In this document: positions 8,911 through 18,748 of the stretch, one piece after another
How positions within the stretch are numbered: the first letter of the stretch is position 1
How the letters are laid out: every line of letters starts with the position of its first letter
Source of the DNA: Jeotgalibaca sp. MA1X17-3
GTDB lineage: Bacteria; Bacillota; Bacilli; Lactobacillales; Aerococcaceae
Direction: 5' to 3'
DNA length: 64,000 nucleotides
Assembly: GCF_021513155.1 (NCBI RefSeq)
Contig: NZ_CP090983.1
Coordinates: 992,001 to 1,056,000, forward strand
Translations under genes and position numbers: made by a program
The notes under the pieces: generated by a model
Databases searched by the model: none
What the model was told of the DNA's origin: nothing
What the model saw: only the letters and a program-made list of their open reading frames with translations

Positions 8911-9865
8911 AAAAGGAAGTATGATGGGGCTTACCTCTGGTTTTTTCTGGGGTCTTGATTCTGTAGTTTTGGGATTCGCATTAACCTTTCCAATCATGTT
9001 AGGCTTAGGTGTGGGTGCCTCTCTCATCACTACCTTTATCCATGATACATTTTCTTTTTTACTGTTAGCTTTTCTGATTTTAAAAACGAAGAAGACGAAA
9101 GAATTTAAACGTGTTCTAAAATCAAAATCAGGCCTTGCGATTATTATGGCTGCTCTACTGGGTGGGCCAATAGGAATGGGAAGCTATATACTAGCGATAA
9201 ATTATTTAGGATCAACATTGGCGTCTAGTATTTCTGCAATCTATCCTGCAATCGGATTAGTTTTAGCGTTTATATTTTTAAAGGATCGAATGAAAATACA
9301 TAGCATCATTGGTTTATTTATAGCAATCGGTGCGATTATTCTTATGGGGATTACGCCTAATATTTCTGTTAAAAGCTTAGGATTAGGTCTCATTTTTGTC
9401 GCCATCTGTGCGATTGGTTGGGGTAGTGAAGCAGTCATCATTGAAGCAGCACTAAAGGAAGATGTTTCTAGTGAAGTTGCCTTAACAATCCGCCAAATGA
9501 CGAGTACCCTTACGTATAGTTTTATCATTATTCCTCTTATTGGTTATGAATCAGTAGCGAACATAGCACAGGTACCCATAGTCCTTCTGATTGTGATGGC
9601 TAGTGGTCTCATGGGGACCTTGTCATACCTTGCTTACTACAAAGCAATTGATTTGATAGGAGCTACGCAATCGATGGGATTGAACATATCTTATCCCGCA
9701 TGGGCATTTGTTTTTCAATATTTGATTGATAGACAATTTAGTTTATATTTATTTATTCTAGCGATCTTTATTATGATTGGTTCGATTATGAGTAATGAGA
9801 AACCAAAAGAAGTCTTAAACTTATTTAGTCCAAGGTATTTTAAAAATAAATCAAGAATGGGTTAA
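8903..9865 (+). CDS. licB: LicB-like choline transporter, EamA/DMT family
   Basis: A 320-residue membrane protein with about ten helices in two five-helix repeats, typical of the drug/metabolite transporter superfamily. It opens with GLTSGFFWGLDSVVLGFAL; GGPIGMGSYILA and LGSTLASSISAIYPAIGL mark the EamA repeats. Overlap with the fused LicC-LicA gene implies co-translation. In lic1 loci LicB imports choline, so choline uptake is the natural role. The substrate is inferred from the neighbour only. Confidence 0.8.
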   Translation: MHKKGSMMGLTSGFFWGLDSVVLGFALTFPIMLGLGVGASLITTFIHDTFSFLLLAFLILKTKKTKEFKRVLKSKSGLAIIMAALLGGPIGMGSYILAINYLGSTLASSISAIYPAIGLVLAFIFLKDRMKIHSIIGLFIAIGAIILMGITPNISVKSLGLGLIFVAICAIGWGSEAVIIEAALKEDVSSEVALTIRQMTSTLTYSFIIIPLIGYESVANIAQVPIVLLIVMASGLMGTLSYLAYYKAIDLIGATQSMGLNISYPAWAFVFQYLIDRQFSLYLFILAIFIMIGSIMSNEKPKEVLNLFSPRYFKNKSRMG

Positions 9866-9890
9866 TTTGAAATATAAAAGGATTGATACT

Positions 9891-9949
9891 AAAAAACTTT
9901 TTGTTTGTAAGAAACATGTAGTGTGCTTCTTATGATAAAAGGTTTTTTT
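9891..9949 (+). terminator. Terminator after licB
   Basis: A long imperfect hairpin: outer arms AAAAAACTTTT and AAAAGGTTTTTT, inner arms TAAGAA and TTCTTA, ending in T7. It lies 26 bases after the licB stop. Confidence 0.65.
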
Positions 9950-10115
9950 ATGTCCACAACTAAAGATAGGAACGGATGGTTATAAGGACGAAAAAAGCAT
10001 TTACATGGTACAGTATTAGTACATAATAAAAAATACACGGTATCTAAAATCTAATATAGATAGATTAAAAAGATTTAAACCTCAAAAAGGAAATGAAACT
10101 AGGGGGATATTGAAT

Positions 10116-12154
10116 ATGAATGAATTTATCAAATTAAGAAAATCTAACTCGAATTTTAAGAATACATACGACTTCACAACTACTTTTGTAAAAGAGTTTA
10201 TGAATATAGAAAATATGCAGACAAAAAATGCGAAGTTTTTTAAAAATAAATTAGATGATATTTTAGATATTAATCAAAAAAAGAGAAGCGATGAGAAAAA
10301 GTTTGAGACTCTATTATCTTACATAGGGGAAGATCCCTACATTGATCGATTTACTATAGATAAGATTGTAAGCATTTACAATCTTTATCCAAAAGAAAAA
10401 CTGATATCACTATTAAAAACAGAAATCGAGAAAGAGGATAATAATGAAGAAAAAAATATCATCTCTTAGATCTGTTGTTAGAATTTGAATTAGATATTTT
10501 ATCCGTCGATCAAATCATGACTGTACTTGACAAAAACAAGGACAACTTTGATACGGTCACTTTACTAATCCAGTACATCTACCAATTTAAAAGCAAGATA
10601 CCGAAAGAATACCTATATGAACAACTTACCAATCTTTATCCGATCGCAATAAAAATCCAAATTTTAGATGTACTAGATAGTCTCTATTCAATGGATGAAT
10701 TGGACATAGAACGAATAAAATCAGAAATCACAACAGAAAAAAATCTGGTTTTTATAAAAAACTATATTGATTTTCTGAATGGAAAATACCAAAGAGAGCA
10801 AAAAGGTACCGTAATGCTACAATCAATGTTTTATGGTGACTTTGAAGATAGTGGTAAAGGAAACAATGGCGGCTTAGCCATTCTTCTTAAAACATTAGGA
10901 AATGAAATATCAATCGATAGTAGAATTGATTTAGTACTGACGATAACGATTAGTGACACGATGCGAAAACCATTTATGGCTTCCTACAAAGAGAATCATT
11001 TATTTGTAAGACTACCGGCCTATTTAGACCGAACAGTAGCAGATCCGTTTTTAAAAAAAGAATTATTTATAAAGCGATTTATTAAAAACTTTTTAGTGAA
11101 ACTGAATATTCAACCAGACATCTTCCATATTCGCTACTTAGATAATGCATCCATGGCAACCGCCAAGTTAAGTAAAGAGTTAGGGAAGCAGTTAGTATTG
11201 ACATTAGCTCCTGATCCTCATCGTAATATGACAGATGAAGAAGGTTCTTTAAAGCTCTTGAATTTTAATGAGGCCGAACTTTTATTAAATAAAATAAAAA
11301 TAGGAGACGAATTAGTTCTGATGAGCGATAAGATATTAGGAATTGGTGGAAGAAAGGTTAGTAAGGAATTACTATTGTATTTTCCGCAATTCAATTACTA
11401 TGATATGGAATATAAAATGAAGATGATTGATGAAGGTATAAAAATTGATAAAAACAGCTCAAAAAAAGACAATGTAGATTACATTTGTGAATTAAAAGAA
11501 TTAGTGGGAATTGACTCTAGTTTTTGTGACCAACCAATTATTTTGAATGTAGGGAGGCTCGCTAAAATAAAAGGGCAAGTAGCTTTATTTAAGGCATGGG
11601 CAAACTCAGAATTAAAACAAACCCATAACTTGCTAATGATTGGTGGTGATCTAGAAAACCCTAACCAAGAAGAAAAGGAAATTATTGATTTCTTTAATCA
11701 ACAAATAAAAGAACGTCCGGAACTAAAAGACAAGTTTTTCCATAAAGGTGCTTTGCACAATGATGAAATCAGATTAGTTGAAAAAAGTATTATGAAAAAG
11801 ACTTTTGACTACCCACATATCTATCTAGCTTCAAGTATGAAAGAAGAATTTGGAATTGCTATTTTAGAAGCTATGTCTAGAGGTTTTCTTATCTTCGCTC
11901 CTATTAAAGGAGGAGTGAAAAGCTACCTAACGAATAGAGAAAATGGCTTTTTAATCAATACTTTTAATGAAAAAACGATAGCGAAGGATACACAAGAAAT
12001 CCTTTATCATTCTGATATAAGCAATGAAGAGTTTAAACAGATTCAACTAGCAGGAAAAGATACGATTGAAAAAGAATTTTCAATTGATAAAATTGCGAAA
12101 ACATTTACGGATACATATTTAACCCTATTAGGAGGAAATGAAATTGAAGTATAA
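10116..12154 (+). pseudogene. GT4-family glycosyltransferase with N-terminal helical domain, one frameshift
   Basis: Repaired product about 679 residues. The first 220 or so are helical and charged, without a family I recognise. The second half is a retaining GT-B glycosyltransferase of family 4: GGLAILLKTLG near its start, QPIILNVGRLAKIKGQ opening the C-terminal Rossmann half, and SSMKEEFGIAILEAMSRG as the nucleotide-sugar E-x7-E signature. The frame breaks at an A7 run (10450-10456); one extra A joins EEKKYHLLDLLLEFELDIL without a gap. The ATG at 10116 is 9 bases after AGGGGG. The stop overlaps the next glycosyltransferase. The acceptor is unknown; proximity to the choline locus suggests a surface glycolipid or polymer. 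Confidence 0.8.
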
Positions 12155-13445
12155 ATCTATATTTTTTATCAGTCCACCTTTTTATTCTCACTTTAATCCA
12201 CTTTTAAATCTAGCAAAGAGTTTTAAAAAAGCGGGAGTGGATGTAACAATAGGGTGTAGTGTGGAATTTAAAAAATTTGTCGTTGACGAAGGCTTAAAAT
12301 TTTATGAAATTGATATCAGTAGCAATAAAAATATTCAAAAAGCAGAAAGTACCGATCAACCTGATACTGAAAAGGAACGTTTGGATGAGTTTTTTGAATC
12401 AACAAAAGAAGGTGCGATTGAGACTCTGATTACACAGTCCAGACATCGCAAAGCTGATATGTTGTATGATCCTCATAAACTAATCGAGAATATCAAAATG
12501 ATTGATGAAACGGTAGGCGTTGATTTATACGTTGTTGATATCTTATCTTATTCCGTTACTTTAGCTTTGTATTCATTAAATCTAGATTTTATAACGTATT
12601 GTCCTCCGCATCCGTATACAATTCCTGATGATGAAATGAATTATGGCGTACCAAAATACTGGCTATCTGCTATACGTGTAGAAAAGAATGATGAAGAAAG
12701 ACTAAAAGAAGTATCGAAGTCTACACAAAAAGAATTTACAGAAGTATTTAATCAAATTATTTCTGAAAAGAATAAGGTAGCTCAAATTGACAATGCCTTT
12801 CGTTTGGTTTCTGATATAGCTGTTATTTACAATTATTTTGATTTTAATGAAGAGGAAGAAACAGAAAATATGCCCTATAAAATTTATGCTGGGAATAGCT
12901 TCGAAGAAAAAGAATTAGACTCTTCATGGAAAAAGATTGTAGATCATAATGAAATGAAAATTTTAATTACACTAGGTACTTTTCTGTCCAATCGTAAAGA
13001 TGTTTTGAAAAAGTTGATTGAATACACAAAAGAGAAATATCCAGAAGCAATGATTATCGTTTCGGCAGGTGAAAATACAAAAGAGTTAGAAGGGTATGCT
13101 TCCAGTAAAATCATCATCAAAGATTTTATACCTCAAATTGCACTCATGCCGTATGTTGATTTAGTTATTTTCCATGGAGGATGTAATACGTTTACTGAAG
13201 CGATGTATTATGGGAAGGATATGATTGTTTTACCTTTCTCAAGTGATCAGTTTAATATTGCTCATGACATAGAAAAAAATGATTTAGGAGTCATTCTAGA
13301 TCCAAATCACTTTAATCAAAACGATATGAAGACTGCATTTGAAAAAGTTGAGGATATGTCGAGAAATCGTCTAAAATACTTCAGTGAAATGAGTCAAAAT
13401 AGAGGGACTGATTATGCCACCAAAATTATTTTGGGAACAGAATAG
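12144..13445 (+). CDS. GT1/MGT-family glycosyltransferase
   Basis: A 433-residue GT-B glycosyltransferase of the UGT/macrolide-glycosyltransferase type. The N-terminal strand is SIFFISPPFYSHFNPLLNLA. The C-terminal donor site contains HGGCNTFTEAMYYGKDMIVLPFSSDQFNIA, with the His-Gly-Gly and the Asp-Gln pair expected for a UDP- or dTDP-sugar. I choose TTG at 12144 because AGGAGG lies exactly 8 bases upstream; the ATG at 12138 is only 2 bases from it. It overlaps the GT4 gene, so the two are probably made together and act on the same product. Substrate unknown. Confidence 0.85.
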   Translation: MKYKSIFFISPPFYSHFNPLLNLAKSFKKAGVDVTIGCSVEFKKFVVDEGLKFYEIDISSNKNIQKAESTDQPDTEKERLDEFFESTKEGAIETLITQSRHRKADMLYDPHKLIENIKMIDETVGVDLYVVDILSYSVTLALYSLNLDFITYCPPHPYTIPDDEMNYGVPKYWLSAIRVEKNDEERLKEVSKSTQKEFTEVFNQIISEKNKVAQIDNAFRLVSDIAVIYNYFDFNEEEETENMPYKIYAGNSFEEKELDSSWKKIVDHNEMKILITLGTFLSNRKDVLKKLIEYTKEKYPEAMIIVSAGENTKELEGYASSKIIIKDFIPQIALMPYVDLVIFHGGCNTFTEAMYYGKDMIVLPFSSDQFNIAHDIEKNDLGVILDPNHFNQNDMKTAFEKVEDMSRNRLKYFSEMSQNRGTDYATKIILGTE

Positions 13446-13486
13446 CTAAAATATATGTGGAAATTTACAAGGGATTTTATAATCAT

Positions 13487-13515
13487 AAAAAAGGAGCCTA
13501 ACAGCTCTTTTTTTT
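13487..13515 (+). terminator. Terminator after the GT1 gene
   Basis: A-rich arm ending GGAGC, loop CTAACA, arm GCTC followed by T8. The stem is short but extended by A-T pairs and is 41 bases after the stop. Confidence 0.65.
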
Positions 13516-13694
13516 ATTAGCAAAAATCCATTCAAGGCTAGTTTCTTCTAAAAGATACAAAAAAAGGTAGTGATTACGAGCCAAAACCTATAAAAAATTT
13601 GATGAAAACGCTTTTAAAAGGTAAGATAAAGATAATAATGATAGGATGCAGGGATGTGAAGGAACAATTTAATCTGAAAGAGGAGGAGATTAAA

Positions 13695-14504
13695 GTGAAA
13701 AAGAAATATCAAATAAGTGTATTTTTAATGGTTGCTACGCTTCTACTGGTTGGATGTTCATCTGAAGTTCCAGAGTCTAACCAGTCCGAAAAAATAGATT
13801 CTACTGAATTAAAAGAAAGTATTGAGCAAAAATCTATTCAATCAGAAGAATCAGAGTCCACTCTGCTAGAAGAAAGTGAAGAGTCAGAGATAGAGGAAGT
13901 TGGCAAAATAGAAGAGGAAGGGTATTCAAAGGTCTTAAATGATATTAAGGACATGAATCGTTATACAACAAAAATGAAAAGTATATCAAATGTAACCGGA
14001 TATGAAGTAGAAAGCCTTATTACAAACGTGGTAGCAGATGACCAAACGTATTCATTAATTGAGACAGAAAATGGTATCTTAGAGCACATAGAAAAAGATG
14101 ACAAGTCTTATCTAATTATGCATGACTCTAAAACAATTATTAAGTCTGATCGTTATGAAGAAGAGGAAGACAATTTAGTTTCTACAGATCCAACGATCGT
14201 CTACGATGATTTAGAATATATCAGTAAAGGGCAAGATACATTCTTAGGAAATAAAAGAGCCTATGAAGAATACAAAATGGAACTTGGAACAGTAAAATAT
14301 TATTTTGATGGTGAAGAGCTAGATGGTATGGAAATAACTATGGATATGTCATCTTTAATAGAGGATGATGAAGATTTTGAAGAGAATGAGGAACTTTTTG
14401 GAACGGATGAAGTTATTATGATTCTAGATTTATTATCTTTTGAAAAAGAAGTGGATATGACTGTCTTTGATTTACCAGAAGATTATCAAATCATCGGAGA
14501 ATAA
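13695..14504 (+). CDS. Putative lipoprotein of unknown function
   Basis: A 269-residue exported protein. The signal peptide (KKKYQISVFLMVATLLLVGC) ends in a lipobox with Cys21, so the mature protein should be lipid-anchored. A Ser/Glu-rich linker (residues 22-75) leads to a mixed alpha/beta domain with repeated acidic patches. I choose GTG at 13695, 8 bases after AGGAGG; the frame is open further upstream but without a ribosome site there. The fold may resemble LppX/DUF-type lipoproteins that bind lipids, but no motif proves this. It is a single gene followed by a strong terminator. Confidence 0.75.
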   Translation: MKKKYQISVFLMVATLLLVGCSSEVPESNQSEKIDSTELKESIEQKSIQSEESESTLLEESEESEIEEVGKIEEEGYSKVLNDIKDMNRYTTKMKSISNVTGYEVESLITNVVADDQTYSLIETENGILEHIEKDDKSYLIMHDSKTIIKSDRYEEEEDNLVSTDPTIVYDDLEYISKGQDTFLGNKRAYEEYKMELGTVKYYFDGEELDGMEITMDMSSLIEDDEDFEENEELFGTDEVIMILDLLSFEKEVDMTVFDLPEDYQIIGE

Positions 14505-14553
14505 CAAATACAAATATACCTCCTAATAACGACTAGGAGGTATATTTGTATTT
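14505..14553. terminator. Bidirectional terminator between the lipoprotein gene and ade
   Basis: Long perfect arms (AAATACAAATATACCTCCTA and its complement) around a short loop, A-rich on the left and T-rich on the right. It can end both the lipoprotein transcript and the converging ade transcript. Confidence 0.85.
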
Positions 14554-14592
14554 ATAAAAAAATGTTATGTTCATTATGTAGTGATAAATAAA

Positions 14593-16377
14593 TCAGCTTT
14601 CTGGAAAAATGGGAATGAGTTTTGTTTTCATTACATCTACTAAACCTAAATCACTGTATTTAAATTCTGGAATTACAGTTAGACCAAGAGTTACAATTCG
14701 AAGTAGTGGATTTAATGTGTCTAATCCAATTCCTCTCAAAACATTTTTCATATGGGTGGCTCTTTTTGCAGTTTCAAAACAATCAACTGCACTCATCAGG
14801 CCAAATACTGGAAGTTCAAGTGTATAAAGTAACTCTTGTTCATCAGAGCAGCTAATTCCGCCTCCACAGGCTTGCAAGGCTTGGTATACTCTGTAGGCTG
14901 CTTCTGGATAACGATAGACAATCATGAGGTTGTGATGGTCATGAGCTACTGTACTACCGATTGCGCCTTCTACACCTCCAAAATTTCTGACCAGACCAAG
15001 AGTGCTGTTTTTCTTTCCGTATCGATTAATGGTCAGTACGTAAGCAAGGTCAGGATCGTGACTAATATCAATCACTCCATTTTTTACAGGAAGCTCTTCT
15101 ACTTGTAGATTAGTAATGGAAGCATTTAATTCATAATAAGTAGGAACATTGACTTTTACCGTGCCATTTTGTTGATTATTAGGTGCTCTCATTATAAAAT
15201 CGGGTAGTTGTTTAGGTAGAATATTTACTGTGTTTATTTTTTCAATTTCGAAAGAACGTTTTTCAATTTCAACAACCATCTTCCCTTTCTCAGCAACTAG
15301 TTTCCCATCAAAGAACACTTTTTCTGGTTCGAAAGTACTAAAATCTTTTACTAAAAGAAAGTCTGCTACATAGCCAGGTGCTATTGCACCTAAGTTGGTT
15401 ACACCAATTTCTTCAGCAACATGTAAAGTTCCTGCCCTGACTGCCTCAATAGGGGACATGCCTTCTTTTATTAGCAGACGAACCACATCATTCATATGTC
15501 CTTTTTCGAGGATATCTGCTGATTCGCGGTCATCTGTACACAATGCTAGGCGACTTCTCCAAGGAAGCTGTTTGACATCATTATAGATCGTTTTAATATT
15601 ATGGGCCATGGAGGATTCCCGTGCATCGACATAGAGACCCACACGTAACTTATTGATAGCTTCGCCCGGAGAACGCGTCTCATGGTCTGTTGTGGGACCA
15701 CCTACAGCGTAAGCACTCAACTGACGACCAGATTCGTTAACAATATGACCTTGAATATAGAGATTATTTCTCTCAGCTGCTTCAATCATATCCATCATTC
15801 GATCAGCACCATTTTCCACACCTTTAAAATCCATTACCTCAGCAAGACCAATAACATTTTCAAGTTTAGCTAAACGATCAACAACCGTATAATCGAAAGC
15901 AGCTCCTGACTGCTCCAAACCTGGAACAGCTGGTACACAAGATGGAATGTTGATATATTGACGCATTGGCAGATCTAATCCAGCATCATGCATATATTTA
16001 ACTGCTTCCTCACCAGCAACGTTTGCTACTTCATGAGGATCAGTAACGACAGTTGTTGTCCCATGAGGAATAACAGCTTCTGCAAAGTTGCGAGGAGTAA
16101 GCATGGTGCTTTCTACATGCATATGAGCATCAATTAATCCTGGTATAATTGTTGCACCTTCAGCGTCAACAACTTCTTTGACATGATCTAAATGCTCTTC
16201 GAGATTTTCAGACTCCACATGAACAACAAAACCTTGATGAATAAATACAGTTGCAGGATATTCTTCACCAGTAAATAAATTAAAATAAAGTGTATTTTTT
16301 ATAGCTAAATCTGCTTCTATTTCACCAAGTGCTGCCTGTAGTAAAGATCGTCTATCTGGAATAGGTATTTTTCTCAT
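14593..16377 (-). CDS. ade: Adenine deaminase
   Basis: A metal-dependent amidohydrolase converting adenine to hypoxanthine and ammonia; 594 residues, normal for the Ade family. Signatures: GLIDAHMHVESTML (metal-binding His-x-His), TTTVVTDPHEVANV, a later His in YIQGHI and CTDDRES. The C-terminal half has the Ade-specific segment GIVGAIGSTVAHDHHN-like, written here as VEGAIGSTVAHDHHN. AGGAGG lies before the ATG. A purine permease with PurR-like boxes is 70 bases upstream on the same strand, pointing to an adenine uptake and salvage unit. Confidence 0.95.
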   Translation of the reverse strand: MRKIPIPDRRSLLQAALGEIEADLAIKNTLYFNLFTGEEYPATVFIHQGFVVHVESENLEEHLDHVKEVVDAEGATIIPGLIDAHMHVESTMLTPRNFAEAVIPHGTTTVVTDPHEVANVAGEEAVKYMHDAGLDLPMRQYINIPSCVPAVPGLEQSGAAFDYTVVDRLAKLENVIGLAEVMDFKGVENGADRMMDMIEAAERNNLYIQGHIVNESGRQLSAYAVGGPTTDHETRSPGEAINKLRVGLYVDARESSMAHNIKTIYNDVKQLPWRSRLALCTDDRESADILEKGHMNDVVRLLIKEGMSPIEAVRAGTLHVAEEIGVTNLGAIAPGYVADFLLVKDFSTFEPEKVFFDGKLVAEKGKMVVEIEKRSFEIEKINTVNILPKQLPDFIMRAPNNQQNGTVKVNVPTYYELNASITNLQVEELPVKNGVIDISHDPDLAYVLTINRYGKKNSTLGLVRNFGGVEGAIGSTVAHDHHNLMIVYRYPEAAYRVYQALQACGGGISCSDEQELLYTLELPVFGLMSAVDCFETAKRATHMKNVLRGIGLDTLNPLLRIVTLGLTVIPEFKYSDLGLVDVMKTKLIPIFPES

Positions 16378-16409
16378 AGAATGATTCCTCCTATTTTTTA
16401 ATTTAATAG

Positions 16410-16437
16410 AAAAAAGGATGAAAAATCCATCCTTTCG
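16410..16437 (-). terminator. Terminator between the purine permease and ade
   Basis: On the minus strand, AAAGGATGG, loop, then CATCCTTTTTT and a T-rich tail. It would reduce read-through from the permease into ade. Confidence 0.6.
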
Positions 16438-16447
16438 TTATATTTAT

Positions 16448-17779
16448 TTAGTTTAAAATGAAATACAAGACAAGTGGAATAGACAGGATATACATTGCTG
16501 GGTGTACTTTAACTTCTTGTGAAGCAGGAGCGAATGTTTTTACAGCTACATCTGCTAAGATTCCAGCACTAATTCCTGTTGCAATACTACCTGTAAAAAT
16601 CGTGAAAGCAATCATGATAAAAGGACCAAATGCTTGAACAAAGTTTTTGAAGTCAATATTTCCAATAGAAGAGATCATACTGTATCCAACAAAAATCAAT
16701 GCAGGACCAGTAGCAGCATCTGGAATCATCAAAAATAGTGGGGCAGCTAAAATAGCCATAAAGAACATTAACCCGCTTGTTAAGGAAGTAAGCCCTGTTC
16801 TTCCACCGGCTTCTACGCCTGCTGAAGATTCTACAAAGGTAGTAATGGTTGTACAGCCGGTAAAAGCTCCAGCACACGTTCCGATAGCATCTACTAAAAA
16901 TGGACGTTTAATTCCGGGATAGTCACCATTTTCATCAAGAAGATTAGATTTCTGTGCAACACCAAGTACAGTACCGAGTGTGGAAAAGAAATCTCCACAA
17001 AATGTAATGAAAATTAAAACGAAGGTACTTGCTTGCAATAAGTTTTTAAAGTCAAAAGCAAATGAAATATTTTGAATGGAACCTAAATCTGGTGTCGCAA
17101 AAAAACTATTGGGCATAGTTGTTACGCCTAATGGAATCCCAATGATCGTAATTAATATGATTCCAATCAAAAGTGCGCCCGGTACGTGATAAACAGTTAA
17201 AATAGCAATTAATATTAAACCAAGAACGGCTAGAAAAACAGGTGGTTGAGTAAAATCACCTAAACTAATACCATCTTGAAAATTACCGATACCAGAATTT
17301 TTAAATCCAAGGTAAGCTATAAAGAATCCAATCGCAACTGATATAGAAGTCTTGATATTAGCAGGAATAGCTCTTACAATAAAATCACGTATTCCAAGAA
17401 GTGAGAGGAGTACAAAGCTGATTCCACTTATAAGAACAATAACCATTATATTTCCAAATGACAATTCGCCACTTTGAAGTAAAATTCCTAACATAAAATT
17501 GGTCCCCATACCTGTAGATAATGCGAAAGGAAGGTTTGCATAAAAAGCCATTAATAAAGTAACCAGTCCTGAAACCAGCGCGGTCATAATAAGTAAAGCT
17601 GATTTAGTAATAACAACTCCATTGATATCTGTTATAAATTGTTCAGGTCCAAAACCTACAATCGCACCTGGCTGAACTACTAGTACATAAGCCATGGTCA
17701 TAAAAGTGGTTATACCAGCTATTATTTCGGTCTTTATATTTGTATTGTTTTCCTTTAGCTTGAAAAATTTTTCTAACAT
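16448..17779 (-). CDS. NCS2/AzgA-family purine permease (probably adenine)
   Basis: A 443-residue transporter with about 12 to 14 membrane helices. Typical family segments: GITTFMTMAYVLVVQPGAI near the N-terminus, ALSTGMGTNFMLGILL, TFCGDFFSTLGTVLGVA and the CTTITTFVESSAGVEAGGRTGL loop. These match PbuG/AzgA hypoxanthine-guanine-adenine proton symporters. Placement upstream of adenine deaminase suggests adenine as substrate; the family alone does not decide. AGGGG-like ribosome site before the start. Upstream lie two PurR-like boxes. Confidence 0.9.
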   Translation of the reverse strand: MLEKFFKLKENNTNIKTEIIAGITTFMTMAYVLVVQPGAIVGFGPEQFITDINGVVITKSALLIMTALVSGLVTLLMAFYANLPFALSTGMGTNFMLGILLQSGELSFGNIMVIVLISGISFVLLSLLGIRDFIVRAIPANIKTSISVAIGFFIAYLGFKNSGIGNFQDGISLGDFTQPPVFLAVLGLILIAILTVYHVPGALLIGIILITIIGIPLGVTTMPNSFFATPDLGSIQNISFAFDFKNLLQASTFVLIFITFCGDFFSTLGTVLGVAQKSNLLDENGDYPGIKRPFLVDAIGTCAGAFTGCTTITTFVESSAGVEAGGRTGLTSLTSGLMFFMAILAAPLFLMIPDAATGPALIFVGYSMISSIGNIDFKNFVQAFGPFIMIAFTIFTGSIATGISAGILADVAVKTFAPASQEVKVHPAMYILSIPLVLYFILN

Positions 17780-17846
17780 ATGCTGGTTTACCCCTTTTAT
17801 TTGCTTTTCACAAATTATTTTTAAGACCTATTCAGTATAACGGTAA

Positions 17847-17852
17847 CGTTCG
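17847..17852. promoter_or_regulatory. PurR-like box, proximal
   Basis: CGTTCG on the plus strand; on the minus strand the context TATATACGAACGTTAC contains the core ACGAAC typical of Gram-positive PurR boxes. It is 68 bases before the permease start. Confidence 0.5.
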
Positions 17853-17904
17853 TATATAACAACTTTTTATAATAAAAAAATCTTTTAAAATTAATTAAAC
17901 GATT

Positions 17905-17918
17905 AAACACGAACGATT
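17905..17918. promoter_or_regulatory. PurR-like box, distal
   Basis: AAACACGAACGATT, matching the general Gram-positive PurBox (A-T-rich, CGAAC core, W-W-T). The same 14-mer with one difference occurs before the second purine permease (63469-63482). Confidence 0.6.
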
Positions 17919-18056
17919 ATAGGGTGTAAATATGATAACGTAAGTTTAAAAAGCGCATTCTAATTTAATGTTGTCACAAAAGTAGAAGTGTCTATGAAAT
18001 TTACGATGAATAGCCATTTTATTTATCTAGTTTAATTTTACAAGCAGTGAACTACA

Positions 18057-18104
18057 TAAAATAACTCCTAGAAATTGGAAATTAAATTTCTAGGAGTTAT
18101 TTTA
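18057..18104. terminator. Bidirectional hairpin between the permease promoter and the TRIC-like gene
   Basis: AAATAACTCCTAGAAA and its exact complement, around a loop of about 12 bases, A-rich before and T-rich after. On the minus strand it is downstream of nothing else than the TRIC-like gene's distal side, so it mainly isolates the two transcription units. Confidence 0.7.
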
Positions 18105-18136
18105 TAGTTAAAGATCTACATAAATAAGTTCCCAAC

Positions 18137-18748
18137 CTAATATTTGCGATAGGGAATTCTCCATTTGTATATAAAAGAAATAATATGTAGTGCTGAGAAT
18201 ACACTAAATAACATATATTGATAAGGAATGGCATTCTCTCTGAAGACTCCCATGATGATTCCAATTAAAGAAATCCAAAGTCCGTAAATGTTTCGTTCCA
18301 ATATGATTGGCTTTCTTTGAGATAATAGATCACGTATAATTCCCCCACCTGTTGCTGTGGCTATTGCTGATACAACGACAGCACTAGCCGGAAGCTCAAG
18401 ATTGATTGCAGTCAATGAACCTTGGATCGCAAAAGCAACGACACCAAAAGCATCTAGAATATTGGTCAAAAATATTTCTCTTTTAACAATGGGATGAGGA
18501 AAAATAATAACTAGTGTAATGGAAATCATCGCAACTATAAAAAGTGTTTGTTGATTCCACAACTGATAGTCTGGTCCTCCAATGATGATGTTCTGTAATA
18601 GCCCACCACCAAAAGATGTTAGTAAACCAAAAAAATAAACTGCAAATATGTCATATTTCTTTTCCATGGCAATTAACCCACCTTGTAGAGCAAAGGAAAT
18701 GGTTCCTATTACTGCAAAAGCACTCCATGTATCTATTGATAAATCCAT
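18137..18748 (-). CDS. TRIC/UPF0126 family cation channel-like membrane protein
   Basis: A 203-residue membrane protein with about seven helices in two related halves, each with a Gly-rich segment: FGLLTSFGGGLLQNIIIG and SAIATATGGGIIRDLL. The repeated GGG-x-[IL]-x2-[IL] pattern marks the YicG/UPF0126 family, bacterial relatives of trimeric intracellular cation channels (K+ and Na+). I choose the ATG at 18748 because GGAGA precedes it; the frame continues 20 codons upstream without a ribosome site. Physiological role unknown. Confidence 0.85.
   Translation of the reverse strand: MDLSIDTWSAFAVIGTISFALQGGLIAMEKKYDIFAVYFFGLLTSFGGGLLQNIIIGGPDYQLWNQQTLFIVAMISITLVIIFPHPIVKREIFLTNILDAFGVVAFAIQGSLTAINLELPASAVVVSAIATATGGGIIRDLLSQRKPIILERNIYGLWISLIGIIMGVFRENAIPYQYMLFSVFSALHIISFIYKWRIPYRKY

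Noticed and set aside
14609..16000. Several plus-strand open frames across adenine deaminase
   Set aside because: They lie entirely opposite ade, have no ribosome sites and no family resemblance; they are antisense shadows.
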